The notes under the pieces were generated by a model, which searched no databases, was not told where the DNA came from, and was given only the letters and a program-made list of their open reading frames with translations. A stretch of DNA of 64,000 nt, from positions 1-64,000 of the forward strand of contig JAOAPV010000064.1 of assembly GCA_025463055.1 (NCBI GenBank), in the 5' to 3' direction. Source of the DNA: Candidatus Acidiferrum typicum (GTDB taxonomy: Bacteria; Acidobacteriota; Terriglobia; Acidiferrales; UBA7541). The stretch's first letter is position 1. Every line of letters starts with the position of its first letter. The position numbers and the translations under genes were made by a program. Shown here one piece after another: positions 41,375 through 50,939 of the stretch.

Positions 41375-41836
41375 TTAATCGGCGAGCTTTAGTTTTTCGA
41401 GATATTGGGTGTAGGCCGCTTTCAGTTTGGCGGCGTCCGGTGCGGACGTTTGATGTTCCAGAAAGAGCGTGATGAATTGGTCCATGGCTTTGTCGACCTG
41501 CTCGTACACGGCGTGATTGGTTTTCGATAGAGCGGTGTCGCCGCCATAGTCTTCGGCTTTGTCCCAGGTGCGCTCCAGGATTTTGGCGAGAGTTGCGGCG
41601 CCAGCATGGTCTCCCTTTTGCGAGGCGGCGACCGCAAGTTGGGCGAGAGCGCGGTAGGGGCCCATTTTCGTGTTGTCGACCCCAGCGGTTTGCGGTGCGC
41701 GCTTTTCCTGGGCAACTAGTGGCTTGGCCAAGGTAAAAGCGAGCAAAGCAGCGGTGAAGGCGATTGCACTCAGTCTGCGCAATTGAATCGAGTGTTGGGA
41801 CACAGTTTTCCTCCCGTCGTTCCTCTGAATGGACAT
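41375..41836 (-). CDS. secreted helical protein of unknown function (153 aa)
   Basis: Signal sequence in residues 19-42 (LSAIAFTAALLAFTLAKPLVAQ). The mature part is helical with TPR-like character (GPYRALAQLAVAASQKGDHAGAATLAKILERTWDKAE). It contains no catalytic motifs. ATG start at 41836; a shorter start is possible. Probably periplasmic. Confidence 0.6.
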   Translation of the reverse strand: MSIQRNDGRKTVSQHSIQLRRLSAIAFTAALLAFTLAKPLVAQEKRAPQTAGVDNTKMGPYRALAQLAVAASQKGDHAGAATLAKILERTWDKAEDYGGDTALSKTNHAVYEQVDKAMDQFITLFLEHQTSAPDAAKLKAAYTQYLEKLKLAD

Positions 41837-42034
41837 AAGGGATGGGCCGGTGCTTACGAACTGATAGACAAAGCGTACAACGATTCGTCGTCGTTGAAAG
41901 GTTGTGGCGGCGAAGAGTTAATAGCTTATAAAGGGCATTCAGCCACTCTGATGAAGGGCGTTGTGTTGGCCGCCAATCGGGAGATTCATCCCGCTAAAAT
42001 CGCGGGATGGTGCAGAGATGGCGTTCCCGTTGGC

Positions 42035-42814
42035 CTAACTACGGACTGTGCCGGCTAGGGGGCTGGAGGCGGCGGCGTATAGGCGCTTGGGCATGCGGCC
42101 GGCTAGGTAGGCTTTGCGGCCGGCTATGGTGGCGTCGCGCATGGCTTCGGCCATCAGGACGGCATCTTGCGCTTCGGCGATGGCGGTGTTCATGAGGATG
42201 GCGTCGGCGCCAAGTTCCATAGCTTCGGCGGCGTCGGAGGCGGTGCCAACTCCGGCGTCGACGATTAGCGGGACTTCGGTGATGCGTTCGCGGAGGATGC
42301 GGAGGTTCGAGGCGTTTTGGATGCCGAGGCCGGAGCCGATAGGCGCGGCTAGCGGCATTACCGCGGCGGCGCCAGCGTCGATCAGTTTGCGGGCGGCGAT
42401 CAGGTCGTCGTTGGTGTAGGGGAGGACTACGAAACCTTCCTTGACTAGGACGCGAGTGGCTTCAATGAGCTGCTCGGTGTCGGGGAAAAGAGTTTGCTGA
42501 TCGCCGATGACTTCGAGCTTGACCCAGTTGGACAGGCCGACTTCGCGGGCGAGGCGTGCGGTGCGGATGGCTTCGTCGGCGGTGTAGCAGCCGGCGGTGT
42601 TGGGCAGGATGAAGATTTTTTCGCGGTCGATGTAGTCGAGCAGGGATTCCTTCGAGCGATCAGTGAGATTGACGCGGCGCACGGCCACAGTGACCATGTC
42701 GGCGCCCGAAGCCGCGTGGGCCCGGCCCATTTCTTGGAAGCTGCGGTATTTACCGGTCCCTACGATCAGGCGGGATTGAAAGGCGCGGCCAGCGATTACA
42801 AGTAAGTCAGCCAT
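42035..42814 (-). CDS. thiG: thiazole synthase ThiG
   Basis: 259 residues from the ATG at 42814 ([12 protein letters not shown]) with a strong GGGGAGGTT site; the track's start five codons earlier is rejected. ThiG forms the thiazole phosphate ring of thiamine from 1-deoxyxylulose 5-phosphate, dehydroglycine and ThiS thiocarboxylate. The Schiff-base Lys is in [10 protein letters not shown], and [37 protein letters not shown] and [29 protein letters not shown] are all present. No thiS, thiO or other thiamine gene is adjacent, and no TPP riboswitch is seen. Confidence 0.95.
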   Translation of the reverse strand: MADLLVIAGRAFQSRLIVGTGKYRSFQEMGRAHAASGADMVTVAVRRVNLTDRSKESLLDYIDREKIFILPNTAGCYTADEAIRTARLAREVGLSNWVKLEVIGDQQTLFPDTEQLIEATRVLVKEGFVVLPYTNDDLIAARKLIDAGAAAVMPLAAPIGSGLGIQNASNLRILRERITEVPLIVDAGVGTASDAAEAMELGADAILMNTAIAEAQDAVLMAEAMRDATIAGRKAYLAGRMPKRLYAAASSPLAGTVRS

Positions 42815-42984
42815 TGTGAACCTCCCCATGATTTTAGAACGGACAGAGGGATCTCAGGTAGTGGGTTAGTTTCCGATTTTCGCGTGTGGGAAAAACCAGA
42901 GTATTGGTGCCGTCCAAGCCTCGATTGCGACCTTTCAGCGCTGGCTGTGCATCCGCGAAACCATTCTGTTTGCAGCGAACTATC

Positions 42985-44490
42985 TTATTGGCTCGGCACG
43001 TCACTTTGGCAAACGCTAACCTTTTCGTATTTGTAGCCCCCTTCAAGAAAGTCCACGCCACCGGTGCACGTTAGGCCTCCCGAGAGTAGCAGCTCGAAAT
43101 AGAACAGCTTGTGCCTTTCAAACTCTTCAGCACCGATGACACGCCCCTCCCTAGGAAGCTCAGCCAACTGAAAGGAGATATCCGTCGGCCATAACCACGC
43201 ACCGACGAAGCCGTTATAGAATGCGACTCCCGCTGGGTTTTCAAAATCCTCCTTACGGCTGTTCAGAGCAGCGTCGGGCGATGCGACGTCACCCGCACGC
43301 AAGCTATCAAATCCGCTACAGTTCGGGTTTTCGTTGGTGCAAGCTGAGTTGTATTCAACACGGAATACCTTCCCGCCGTCACTAAAGTACACGTCCCGAT
43401 TCGGATCGATGGGCTTTTTCAACGCGAAAGTGCCAGGCAACCGTTCAATAAATTCTTGCGGGAGCTTCTGGTACACGGCACTATAATCCCCGTCACGGCC
43501 AGAAGCTTTCCCAAAACTTCTCTGCAGGCCCGCGAGGTGTTTATATTCCTCCAATTGTGCCAAAGGAATTTGGTGGTAGGGCCAAGGTATTAGGTGTATT
43601 TCCCGTTTGTCTTTGTAGGTCAGCAGGTAGTACGTCTGTGACAAAGCTTTCGTTTTTAGCTGCTCCAAGCGCTCGATTAGTGGCGCCAGCGCAACTTCAT
43701 GGCCAGCCAACGGCACGTCCTGAAAGCGCGAACAGATCAGGGTGACCGACGGCCCTTCCGATTTTTCCATAGCCGGAACGCTACTCGGAAGCGCGTCAAA
43801 GCCTGTTCTTGCAAAGAGTTTCAGCAAATCTCCGAGTTCTTCGCCACTCAGCTTCTGACGGTGGAAGCTCTTGAACATCACGCCCCGGTAGTACAGCGAT
43901 CCATCGTTATGGACAATCACGAGCTGAGCTCCGCGGCCGCGGTAGACGATGAGAACGCCCGTTCGATTCGCACAGGTATCCTTTCCGGCCTCGGGATGAA
44001 AATAGACAGGACGTCCGGGAGTTACGGTAACATCGCTGAGAACGAGCTTCAGAGAACCGAAATCGCCGCCAAAAAACATTTTGGCCTCGATAAATTCGTT
44101 GTATTGCAGGTTAGCAATGGTCGTCTTGAGTTTCGCGTCTATTGAGCGAATGACCCGAATCCCACAGTTGTCGAATTCGTAGGATCCCCAGGGCTCCGTA
44201 TCGAGGACTTCAATGATCAGGGGCGACCGGCTCAGAACTCGGGCAATCACCCGCAATTCGACCTTGCGTTCATCGAGTGCGAAGGGCTTAGGATCAGTGA
44301 GGAATTCACTTTGACTTGGATCAAAACGCCCATTTGCGCTCTTTTGATTAGTCACCGAGCAATAGGGACAAACGATAGTAGGCGCCATTGGATTGGCAGA
44401 ATGCGATTGTGCGGAGCACGCGGGCACGCGAACTATCCAAGTGGCGAAAACGAGGAGGCCGATAAGTCGGGCAGTCGGAAACTGACGCAT
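42985..44490 (-). CDS. large secreted protein of unknown function (501 aa)
   Basis: N-terminal signal (LIGLLVFATWIVRVPACSAQ). A CPYCSV motif follows at about residues 40-45. The body is beta-rich with no repeats or catalytic motifs I recognise, and contains scattered Cys (ACTNENPNCSG, LTCTGG, SVCQSD) that may pair in disulfides. Codon usage and length leave no doubt that it is a gene. It is divergent from the M16 peptidase gene; their spacer carries a 'caccacggagtgcaccgaggacacagagaa' type element common in this phylum. Confidence 0.75.
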   Translation of the reverse strand: MRQFPTARLIGLLVFATWIVRVPACSAQSHSANPMAPTIVCPYCSVTNQKSANGRFDPSQSEFLTDPKPFALDERKVELRVIARVLSRSPLIIEVLDTEPWGSYEFDNCGIRVIRSIDAKLKTTIANLQYNEFIEAKMFFGGDFGSLKLVLSDVTVTPGRPVYFHPEAGKDTCANRTGVLIVYRGRGAQLVIVHNDGSLYYRGVMFKSFHRQKLSGEELGDLLKLFARTGFDALPSSVPAMEKSEGPSVTLICSRFQDVPLAGHEVALAPLIERLEQLKTKALSQTYYLLTYKDKREIHLIPWPYHQIPLAQLEEYKHLAGLQRSFGKASGRDGDYSAVYQKLPQEFIERLPGTFALKKPIDPNRDVYFSDGGKVFRVEYNSACTNENPNCSGFDSLRAGDVASPDAALNSRKEDFENPAGVAFYNGFVGAWLWPTDISFQLAELPREGRVIGAEEFERHKLFYFELLLSGGLTCTGGVDFLEGGYKYEKVSVCQSDVPSQ

Positions 44491-44571
44491 TACTGGATTT
44501 CACCACGGAGTGCACCGAGGACACAGAGAAGAGTACACTTCTGTGCTTACTTTTGACATGGAGGGGTGGCG

Positions 44572-47304
44572 ATGACGATTCGGGTCGCGGCTTGCTTGGT
44601 GGCGATGCTTACTGCTGGTGCGGGGGCTTTCGCGCAGACTAAAGACGTGGAGATTCCGTACCAGAAATTTGTGCTGGATAACGGCTTGACCTTGATTGTG
44701 CATGAGGACCATAAGGCGCCGATTGTGGCCATCAACACGTGGTATCACGTGGGGTCGAAGAACGAGAAGCTGGGGAAGACGGGCTTCGCGCATTTGTTCG
44801 AGCACTTGATGTTTGGCGGGAGCGACCACGCGAAGGGCAGCTACATCGAGGCCATGCAGCGCATTGGCGCTACGGATTTGAATGGCACTACGAACAACGA
44901 TCGCACGAATTATTTTGAGAATGTGCCGACGTCGGCCGTGGACTACACGCTGTGGATGGAATCGGACCGCATGGGATTTCTGACGCTGGACCAGAAGACG
45001 CTGGATTTGCAGCGCGGCGTGGTGCAGAACGAAAAGCGGCAAGGCGAGAACCAGCCGTACGCGGTTTCGCGGCAACTGATTACACAGAATACGTATCCGG
45101 CGGGACATCCGTATTCGTGGACCGTGATCGGCGACATGGGCGACTTGAACGCTGCGGCTATGGACGACGTGAAGGAATGGTTCAAGACGTATTACGGGCC
45201 GTCGAACGTGGTGATCGTGATGGCAGGAGACATTGACGCGAAGACGGCGAAGGAGAAGGTGGAAAAATATTTTGGGAATATTCCCGCGGGTCCGCCGGTG
45301 GGCCACCAGCAGGTTTGGGTGGCGAAGATGACGGGAACGCACCGGCAGGTAGTGCAGGATCGCGTGCCGCAGGCGCGGATTTATAAAGTGTGGAACATTC
45401 CGGAGTACGGCACCGCAGACAGCGTCTATCTGGATATGGTCAGCGATGTATTGTCGACCGGGAAGAGTTCGCGATTTTACAAGCGACTGATTTACTACGA
45501 TCAAATCGCGACGAGCGCGGAAGCCGGCGTCGATTTGCGTGAGATTGCTGGACAGTTTCGCGTGCAGGCTACCGCGCGGCCCGGGCAAGGGCTTGCGCAG
45601 GTGGAAAAGGAGTTGGACGAAGAGCTGGCGCGTTTTCTGAAAGATGGACCGACGGCGGAAGAGCTGCAGCGCGTGAAGACTCAAAACGAGGCGGAGTTCG
45701 TGCGTGGCGTTGAGCGCATTGGCGGCTTCGGCGGGAAGTCTGACCGGCTGGCACAGAGCGAAGTGTTTCGAGGGAGTCCGGACGCTTACAAGAATTCAGA
45801 GAAGCTGGTGCGTGAGGCTACGGCGGAAGACTTGAAGGCGGCGGCGAATCGCTGGCTGGCGGACGGCGTATACATTTTGGAAGTGCTTCCCTTCCCTTCG
45901 TACAAGACGGCGGCGGCGGGCGCGGATCGGTCTAAAGCGCCGGAGATTGGCACGCCGCCGGCGCTGAAGCTGCCGAAGTTGGAGCGCGCGAAACTTTCCA
46001 ATGGTTTGCGCGTCGTGCTGGCGGAACGGCATGAAGTGCCGCTGGTAAGTTTGTGGATGACGAGCGATGCCGGCTTTGCGGCGGATGAATTTGCCGCACC
46101 GGGAACGGCGAGCATGACCATGGCGCTGCTCACAGGAGGGACGAAGACGCGCAGCGCGCTGGAGATCAGCGATCAACTGCAGTCGCTGGGCGCAAATTTG
46201 CAGGCGACTTCGAATTTGGATTTGTCGACCGTGGAGCTATCCACTTTGAAGGCGAAGCTCGATCCATCGCTGGAGCTTTTTGCCGATGTGATTCTGAATC
46301 CGTCGTTTCCGGAGGAGGATTTCAAGCGGCAGCAGAGATTGCAGCTTGCGGCGATTGATCGCGAGAAGAATACCCCGGTGCAGATGGCGCTCCGTGTGTT
46401 TCCGGAATTGTTGTACGGGCCGAAGCATGCGTATGGGAATCCGCTGACGGGATCGGGGACGTCGGCGAGCGTGACGAAGATGACGCGGGAGGATCTGGCG
46501 AAGTTTCACGATGTGTGGATTCGGCCGAATGATTCGACGCTGGTCGTGGTCGGCGATACTACGCTGGCCGAGCTGACGCCGAAGCTGGAGAAATATTTTG
46601 CGGGATGGAAGGCCGGGAAAACACCGGCGAAGAATGTCGGAACCGTGCAGCAAGCGCCAAAGTCTGTGGTGTATCTGGTGGACAAGCCGGGTGCGCTGCA
46701 ATCGGTGATTATTGCGGGGCACGTGGCGCCGCCGACGAATAATCCGAAAGAGATCGCGATTGAGGCGATGAACGACGGGCTGGGCGGAAATTTCTCGGCG
46801 CGACTGAACATGAATTTGCGCGAGGACAAGCACTGGTCGTATGGGGCGCGGAGCTTGCTGTGGGCGGCGCGGGGGCAGCGGCCGTTCATCGCGTTTGCGC
46901 CGGTGCAAACGGATAAGACGAAAGAGTCGATGGCGGAAATGAATAAGGAATTTCGCGGGCTGCTGGGGGATAAGCCGCTAACAGCCGAGGAACTTGCGAA
47001 CATTCAGGCGAATGAAACGCTGAGTCTGCCGGGTTCGCGGGAGACGATAGAGGAAGTGGGGCAATCGATCGTGGACCTGGTTCATTTTGGCTTGCCGGAC
47101 GATTACTACGAGACGTTCGCGGGGAAGGTGCGGGCGCTGAAGACGAGCGATCTGAATGATGCGGCGAAGGCGGTGGTTCATCCGGACAATATGATTTGGG
47201 TGGTCGTTGGGGACCGCGCGAAGATTGAAGCCGGCGTGAAGGAGTTGAATCTGGGCGAAGTGCGGATGATGGACGCGGACGGCAAGGTGCTGGGCGGCGA
47301 CTAG
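44572..47304 (+). CDS. M16 family zinc peptidase (two-domain, secreted)
   Basis: 910 residues from the ATG at 44572, with GGAGGGG upstream; the track used a GTG two codons earlier. Signal peptide (VAACLVAMLTAGAGAFAQ). Two M16 halves: the N-terminal one has the inverted zinc motif HLFEH (about residue 73) and the downstream Glu in VVQNEKRQGENQPY; the C-terminal one (VPLVSLWMTSDAGFAADEFAAPG) lacks HxxEH and is the usual inactive partner. It probably degrades peptides in the periplasm. The aminotransferase gene follows 29 bp later. Confidence 0.92.
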   Translation: MTIRVAACLVAMLTAGAGAFAQTKDVEIPYQKFVLDNGLTLIVHEDHKAPIVAINTWYHVGSKNEKLGKTGFAHLFEHLMFGGSDHAKGSYIEAMQRIGATDLNGTTNNDRTNYFENVPTSAVDYTLWMESDRMGFLTLDQKTLDLQRGVVQNEKRQGENQPYAVSRQLITQNTYPAGHPYSWTVIGDMGDLNAAAMDDVKEWFKTYYGPSNVVIVMAGDIDAKTAKEKVEKYFGNIPAGPPVGHQQVWVAKMTGTHRQVVQDRVPQARIYKVWNIPEYGTADSVYLDMVSDVLSTGKSSRFYKRLIYYDQIATSAEAGVDLREIAGQFRVQATARPGQGLAQVEKELDEELARFLKDGPTAEELQRVKTQNEAEFVRGVERIGGFGGKSDRLAQSEVFRGSPDAYKNSEKLVREATAEDLKAAANRWLADGVYILEVLPFPSYKTAAAGADRSKAPEIGTPPALKLPKLERAKLSNGLRVVLAERHEVPLVSLWMTSDAGFAADEFAAPGTASMTMALLTGGTKTRSALEISDQLQSLGANLQATSNLDLSTVELSTLKAKLDPSLELFADVILNPSFPEEDFKRQQRLQLAAIDREKNTPVQMALRVFPELLYGPKHAYGNPLTGSGTSASVTKMTREDLAKFHDVWIRPNDSTLVVVGDTTLAELTPKLEKYFAGWKAGKTPAKNVGTVQQAPKSVVYLVDKPGALQSVIIAGHVAPPTNNPKEIAIEAMNDGLGGNFSARLNMNLREDKHWSYGARSLLWAARGQRPFIAFAPVQTDKTKESMAEMNKEFRGLLGDKPLTAEELANIQANETLSLPGSRETIEEVGQSIVDLVHFGLPDDYYETFAGKVRALKTSDLNDAAKAVVHPDNMIWVVVGDRAKIEAGVKELNLGEVRMMDADGKVLGGD

Positions 47305-47333
47305 CACTTCGCAAGCTTGCCGTCGCACGCAAA

Positions 47334-48500
47334 ATGTTTGCTGAGCGAACGAACTGGAATCTGTCTGCCAATCGGTTGAGTGAGGCGCTGGCGCGGCATC
47401 GTGCCAGCGGGAAGCGGCTGCTTGATCTGACCGCTTCCAATCCTACTGAATGCGGCTTCGAGTACGATGGCGAAGTCATTCTTGCGGCGCTGCGAAATCC
47501 GGCTGCGCTGCGTTATGAGCCAAATCCGAAAGGATTGGAGAGTGCGCGGCTGGCGGTTACGGAATATTATTCCGGCCTTGACGCGCGCGTTTCGGCTGAC
47601 GATATTTTTTTGACCACGAGCACGAGCGAAGCTTATTCGTATGTGTTCCGGCTGCTGTGCAATCCTGGCGATGAACTGCTGATTCCCGCGCCTGGCTATC
47701 CCCTCTTCAGTTTTCTTGCTGAGATTTTGGATGTGAAGCTGGTGCGCTATCCGCTGGTCTACGACCATGGATGGCAGATCGACTCTCACAGTTTGCAACA
47801 GGCCGTAACGCCGCGGACGCGCGGAGTCATCGTCGTGCATCCCAATAATCCGACTGGGCACTTCGTCAAAGCAAACGAATTGCAAGCGCTGAACGATATT
47901 TGCGAGAAGCGCAGCCTAGCCATCGTTGCCGATGAAGTGTTTCTCGATTTTGGATTTAATGGCGCAGCGCCGCTCACATTTGCAAGCAACGACCGAGCTC
48001 TGACTTTTGTAATGAGCGGGCTCTCGAAGGTTGCTGGTCTTCCGCAGATGAAGATGGCTTGGTTGGTTGCGAACGGGCCCGAGGCACTGAAAAGGCAAGC
48101 TGTCGAGAAACTTGAGATTATTGCGGATACGTATTTGTCGCCGAATGCGCCGGTGCAGTTGGCCACTCCAACTTTTCTGGAGCTGCGCACCGGATTTCAG
48201 AAGCAGTTATTGGGCCGCGTCCGCCACAATTTGGAAGAACTCGACCGGCAGTTGGAGGCGCAGAAAAACTGCTCGCGGTTGCAAGTGGAAGGCGGCTGGT
48301 ATGTTGTGCTCCGTGTTCCGGCAACACGTAGCGACGAGGAGCTGGCGCTTACGCTGATTGAAAGTAGGGACGTGTACGTTCATCCCGGACATTTCTTTGA
48401 TTTCCCGACCGACGGATATCTGGTGCTCAGCCTGATCGCGGCAGAAGAGCAGTTTGCTGAAGGCGTGCGGCGGATTCTTGAACTGACTTCCAGCAGTTGA
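47334..48500 (+). CDS. PLP-dependent aminotransferase (class I/II)
   Basis: 388 residues. Conserved features: VVHPNNPTGHFVKANEL (NPTG), IVADEVFLDFGFNG (Asp that contacts the pyridine nitrogen), and SGLSKVAGLPQMKMAW with the Schiff-base Lys at about residue 232. This is the fold type I subfamily near aspartate/alanine-type aminotransferases; the amino-acid specificity is not clear. It is downstream of and close to the M16 peptidase, so the two are likely co-transcribed. Confidence 0.88.
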   Translation: MFAERTNWNLSANRLSEALARHRASGKRLLDLTASNPTECGFEYDGEVILAALRNPAALRYEPNPKGLESARLAVTEYYSGLDARVSADDIFLTTSTSEAYSYVFRLLCNPGDELLIPAPGYPLFSFLAEILDVKLVRYPLVYDHGWQIDSHSLQQAVTPRTRGVIVVHPNNPTGHFVKANELQALNDICEKRSLAIVADEVFLDFGFNGAAPLTFASNDRALTFVMSGLSKVAGLPQMKMAWLVANGPEALKRQAVEKLEIIADTYLSPNAPVQLATPTFLELRTGFQKQLLGRVRHNLEELDRQLEAQKNCSRLQVEGGWYVVLRVPATRSDEELALTLIESRDVYVHPGHFFDFPTDGYLVLSLIAAEEQFAEGVRRILELTSSS

Positions 48501-48564
48501 CGATAAAGCGAGCTAGGGATCGGCGGACAGCCAGAAATTGCTGTCCGCCCACAGGCTGTCCCTC

Positions 48565-50382
48565 TTAGGAACGGGACTTGGAGGGGACGGGCTCGGACGT
48601 GTCGGCGTAGAGCTTGTCTATTATTTCGCGATACTTTTGTTCGACTACGCGGCGCTTTAGTTTTAGGGTGAAGGTGAGGCTGCCGTTGTCGAAAGTGAAA
48701 TCTTCGGGAAGCATGGCGAAGCGTTTGATGGTTTCCCATTGCGCGAAGTGCGCTGTGAGGCGCTTCACTTCTGCTTCAATGAGCGAGCGGACGGCGGGGT
48801 GGGCGGCCATTTCCTGATTTGAGGCGAAGCGAACGCCCTGATCCTGCACTTTGGCGGAAACTGTTTGCGCGTTCGGCACGATTAGAGCGACTACGAACCG
48901 GCGCTGATCGCCGACGATCATGGCGTTGGTTATGTACGGGCTGGTCTTCAGCGCGTTCTCGATGGGTTGCGGTGCGACGAATTTTCCTCCGGCGGTCTTG
49001 ATCAGATCTTTTTTGCGGTCGGTGATGAAGAGGTAGTTGTCGGCATCGAGATAGCCGACGTCACCGGTGTGCAGCCAACCGTCTTCGGTCATGACTTCGC
49101 GCGTGGCGTCCGGACTATTGTAGTAACCCTGCATGACGCACGGGCCCTTGGCGAGAACCTCGCCGTCTTCCGCGATGCCGATTAGAACATTAGGAATGGG
49201 ACGTCCAGAGCTGCCGCTGCGATTTTGCGGATAGTTGGAGGTGAGGATGGGTGAAGTCTCGGTTAGGCCGTAGCCCTGGTAGATCGGAATGCCGATGGAC
49301 CAGAAGAATTCGGCGAGGTCTTTGGAGAGCGGCGCGCCGCCCGAGAAAACCATGCGCAATTTTCCACCCGTGCCGGCGCGGATTTTTTTGTAAACGAGTT
49401 TGTCCGCGAGAGCCCATTGTGCTTTCAGGATTGGGTTGGCGCCCTTCGCGCCAGTCCGCCAGGGTGCCGCGCGCCTTGCGACGTCGACCGCCCAATCGAA
49501 AATCTTGCGCTTCGTTCCAGTGGCTTTGCTTCCCTGCTCCATCAGCTTCGAGTAAATTTTTTCGAAGAAACGCGGGACGGCGGCGATGACGGTGGGCTGA
49601 ACTTCAAGGAGCGCCTGAGCTACGAGGTCGACGGATTCGACGTAGGCGACCGTAATGCCGTTGAAGATGTAGATGTAGTCGAGCATGCGGCCGTAGACGT
49701 GCGCGAGCGGCAGGAACGACAGAGCTGTGTCGTTTGCGGAATCGAAATCGAAAGTGGCGCAGGAGTCCGTTACGTTGGACGACATATTGTTGTGCGTGAG
49801 CATCACGCCTTTGGGCTCGCCAGTGGTGCCGGATGTGTAGATGATGGTGCACAACTGGCCGGGGAGCACTTGCGACGCGCGCATACGGTACGCGGCGACT
49901 TCGGCGCCACCGGCGGATTTGATCAGGGTTTCATAGCGCAGGCATTCGGTTGGGAGGTCGGAGCCGCCATCGGCGACGATGACGTGCTCCAGTTCCGGTA
50001 ATTGCGCACGGCATGGTAAGAGCGTTTGCAATTGCTCCGCGCCAGCCACGATTATTACGCGCGCGCCGGAATGCTTGAGGATGTAGGTCATACGGTCCGG
50101 CGATTCGTGGAAATAAATGGGGACAGTGACGCCGCCGGAGCCGTTGATGGCGAAATCGGCGGTGTGCCACTCCGGGCGATTGGCAGCAAAAAGGCCGACG
50201 CGGTCGCCAGGTTTTACGCCCAATTCGACCAGGGCCATGGAAAGACCGGCTACTCGGCGGAGCAGTTCCGCGGAGGCAATGAATTCCCAGCTACTGTCGG
50301 CATGGCGGAACATCTGCGCGCGGGCGTTCGAGCGCGAATCGACGGCATTGACGAACCGGGAAGGAAGGGTGCCGTAAGTCAT
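48565..50382 (-). CDS. long-chain acyl-CoA synthetase (AMP-forming)
   Basis: 605 residues. AMP-binding signature YTSGTTGEPKGVMLTHNN, GYGLTETSP, the FITDRKKDLIKTAGGKFVAPQPIE gate region and the C-terminal LTFTLKLKRRVVEQKY, which is characteristic of the FadD15/ACSBG-like long-chain ligases. It converts fatty acid, ATP and CoA to acyl-CoA. It is monocistronic here, and no beta-oxidation gene is adjacent. Confidence 0.92.
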   Translation of the reverse strand: MTYGTLPSRFVNAVDSRSNARAQMFRHADSSWEFIASAELLRRVAGLSMALVELGVKPGDRVGLFAANRPEWHTADFAINGSGGVTVPIYFHESPDRMTYILKHSGARVIIVAGAEQLQTLLPCRAQLPELEHVIVADGGSDLPTECLRYETLIKSAGGAEVAAYRMRASQVLPGQLCTIIYTSGTTGEPKGVMLTHNNMSSNVTDSCATFDFDSANDTALSFLPLAHVYGRMLDYIYIFNGITVAYVESVDLVAQALLEVQPTVIAAVPRFFEKIYSKLMEQGSKATGTKRKIFDWAVDVARRAAPWRTGAKGANPILKAQWALADKLVYKKIRAGTGGKLRMVFSGGAPLSKDLAEFFWSIGIPIYQGYGLTETSPILTSNYPQNRSGSSGRPIPNVLIGIAEDGEVLAKGPCVMQGYYNSPDATREVMTEDGWLHTGDVGYLDADNYLFITDRKKDLIKTAGGKFVAPQPIENALKTSPYITNAMIVGDQRRFVVALIVPNAQTVSAKVQDQGVRFASNQEMAAHPAVRSLIEAEVKRLTAHFAQWETIKRFAMLPEDFTFDNGSLTFTLKLKRRVVEQKYREIIDKLYADTSEPVPSKSRS

Positions 50383-50939
50383 GGCGTGACGTCACTTTAC
50401 CTTAGGGAATTTGGGGGCGCAATGTGCATGCGCCGTGAAAACGGAGCGCGCCCGCGGCAAACAGAGAGACTCATGCAGTCGATACAGTGCCAGAGTGTGA
50501 CTCGTATTGGTCGCACCCCCTCCCCCGGTTTTTGCATAAGTGTTCATTGTAAAGGTCCTTAAAGTGGTGTGTTTTGATACACTTTTGCAAGTGTTCATTC
50601 TAAAGGTACTTAGCGAGGCGCCATATTGTGGTTGAGCTGCGAGCCTTGATGGCGGGGAATGTGCTGCGGCGCGGTGGGAGCTCCGGGGGAGTAGCGCGAC
50701 GTTCACAGCTCACCATAGCAGGGGGAGTACGCGGGGACAACTGGTCGGAGTGCCGGTTGAGGGTCAGGTGGTCAACGTCTCTGAAAGTAGAACAAAATTC
50801 AAAATCCGCGCGCTTAGACTTCTGAGGGGGCACACCCGCCCGCCGACGAACTACGGAAAACGTCCCGTCTGTCCCCAACTTCCCGGGCTATTGAGTTACA
50901 ATCCGCGGCTGTGTTTTAGGTATTGAGGGATTCTCCGAC
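50383..50939. other. gene-free stretch with 24-bp direct repeat
   Basis: 557 bp between the acyl-CoA synthetase start and the FlgO/TonB-like gene. It holds a direct repeat (50538..50561 and 50589..50612) around an AAAGTG..CACTTT inverted repeat. The ORFs listed here are proline/arginine-rich shadows. Confidence 0.6.
50538..50612 (+). repeat. 24-bp direct repeat pair around a short inverted repeat
   Basis: AAGTGTTCATTGTAAAGGTCCTTA (50538-50561) and AAGTGTTCATTCTAAAGGTACTTA (50589-50612) differ at two positions. Between them, AAAGTG and CACTTT (with spacer GTGTGTTTTGATA) form a small stem. Arrangement and position, about 155 bp before the acyl-CoA synthetase start, suggest regulator sites. Confidence 0.65.

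Noticed and set aside
42815-43000. Possible TPP riboswitch upstream of thiG, suggested by a CTGAGA
   Set aside because: CTGAGATCCC is present but the GGGGTGC and TGATCTGG..ACCAGCG core parts are missing.
47786-48190. Antisense ORFs over the hut, aminotransferase and M16 genes
   Set aside because: Long antisense frames are expected in GC-rich coding DNA; none has a family motif or its own start signal.
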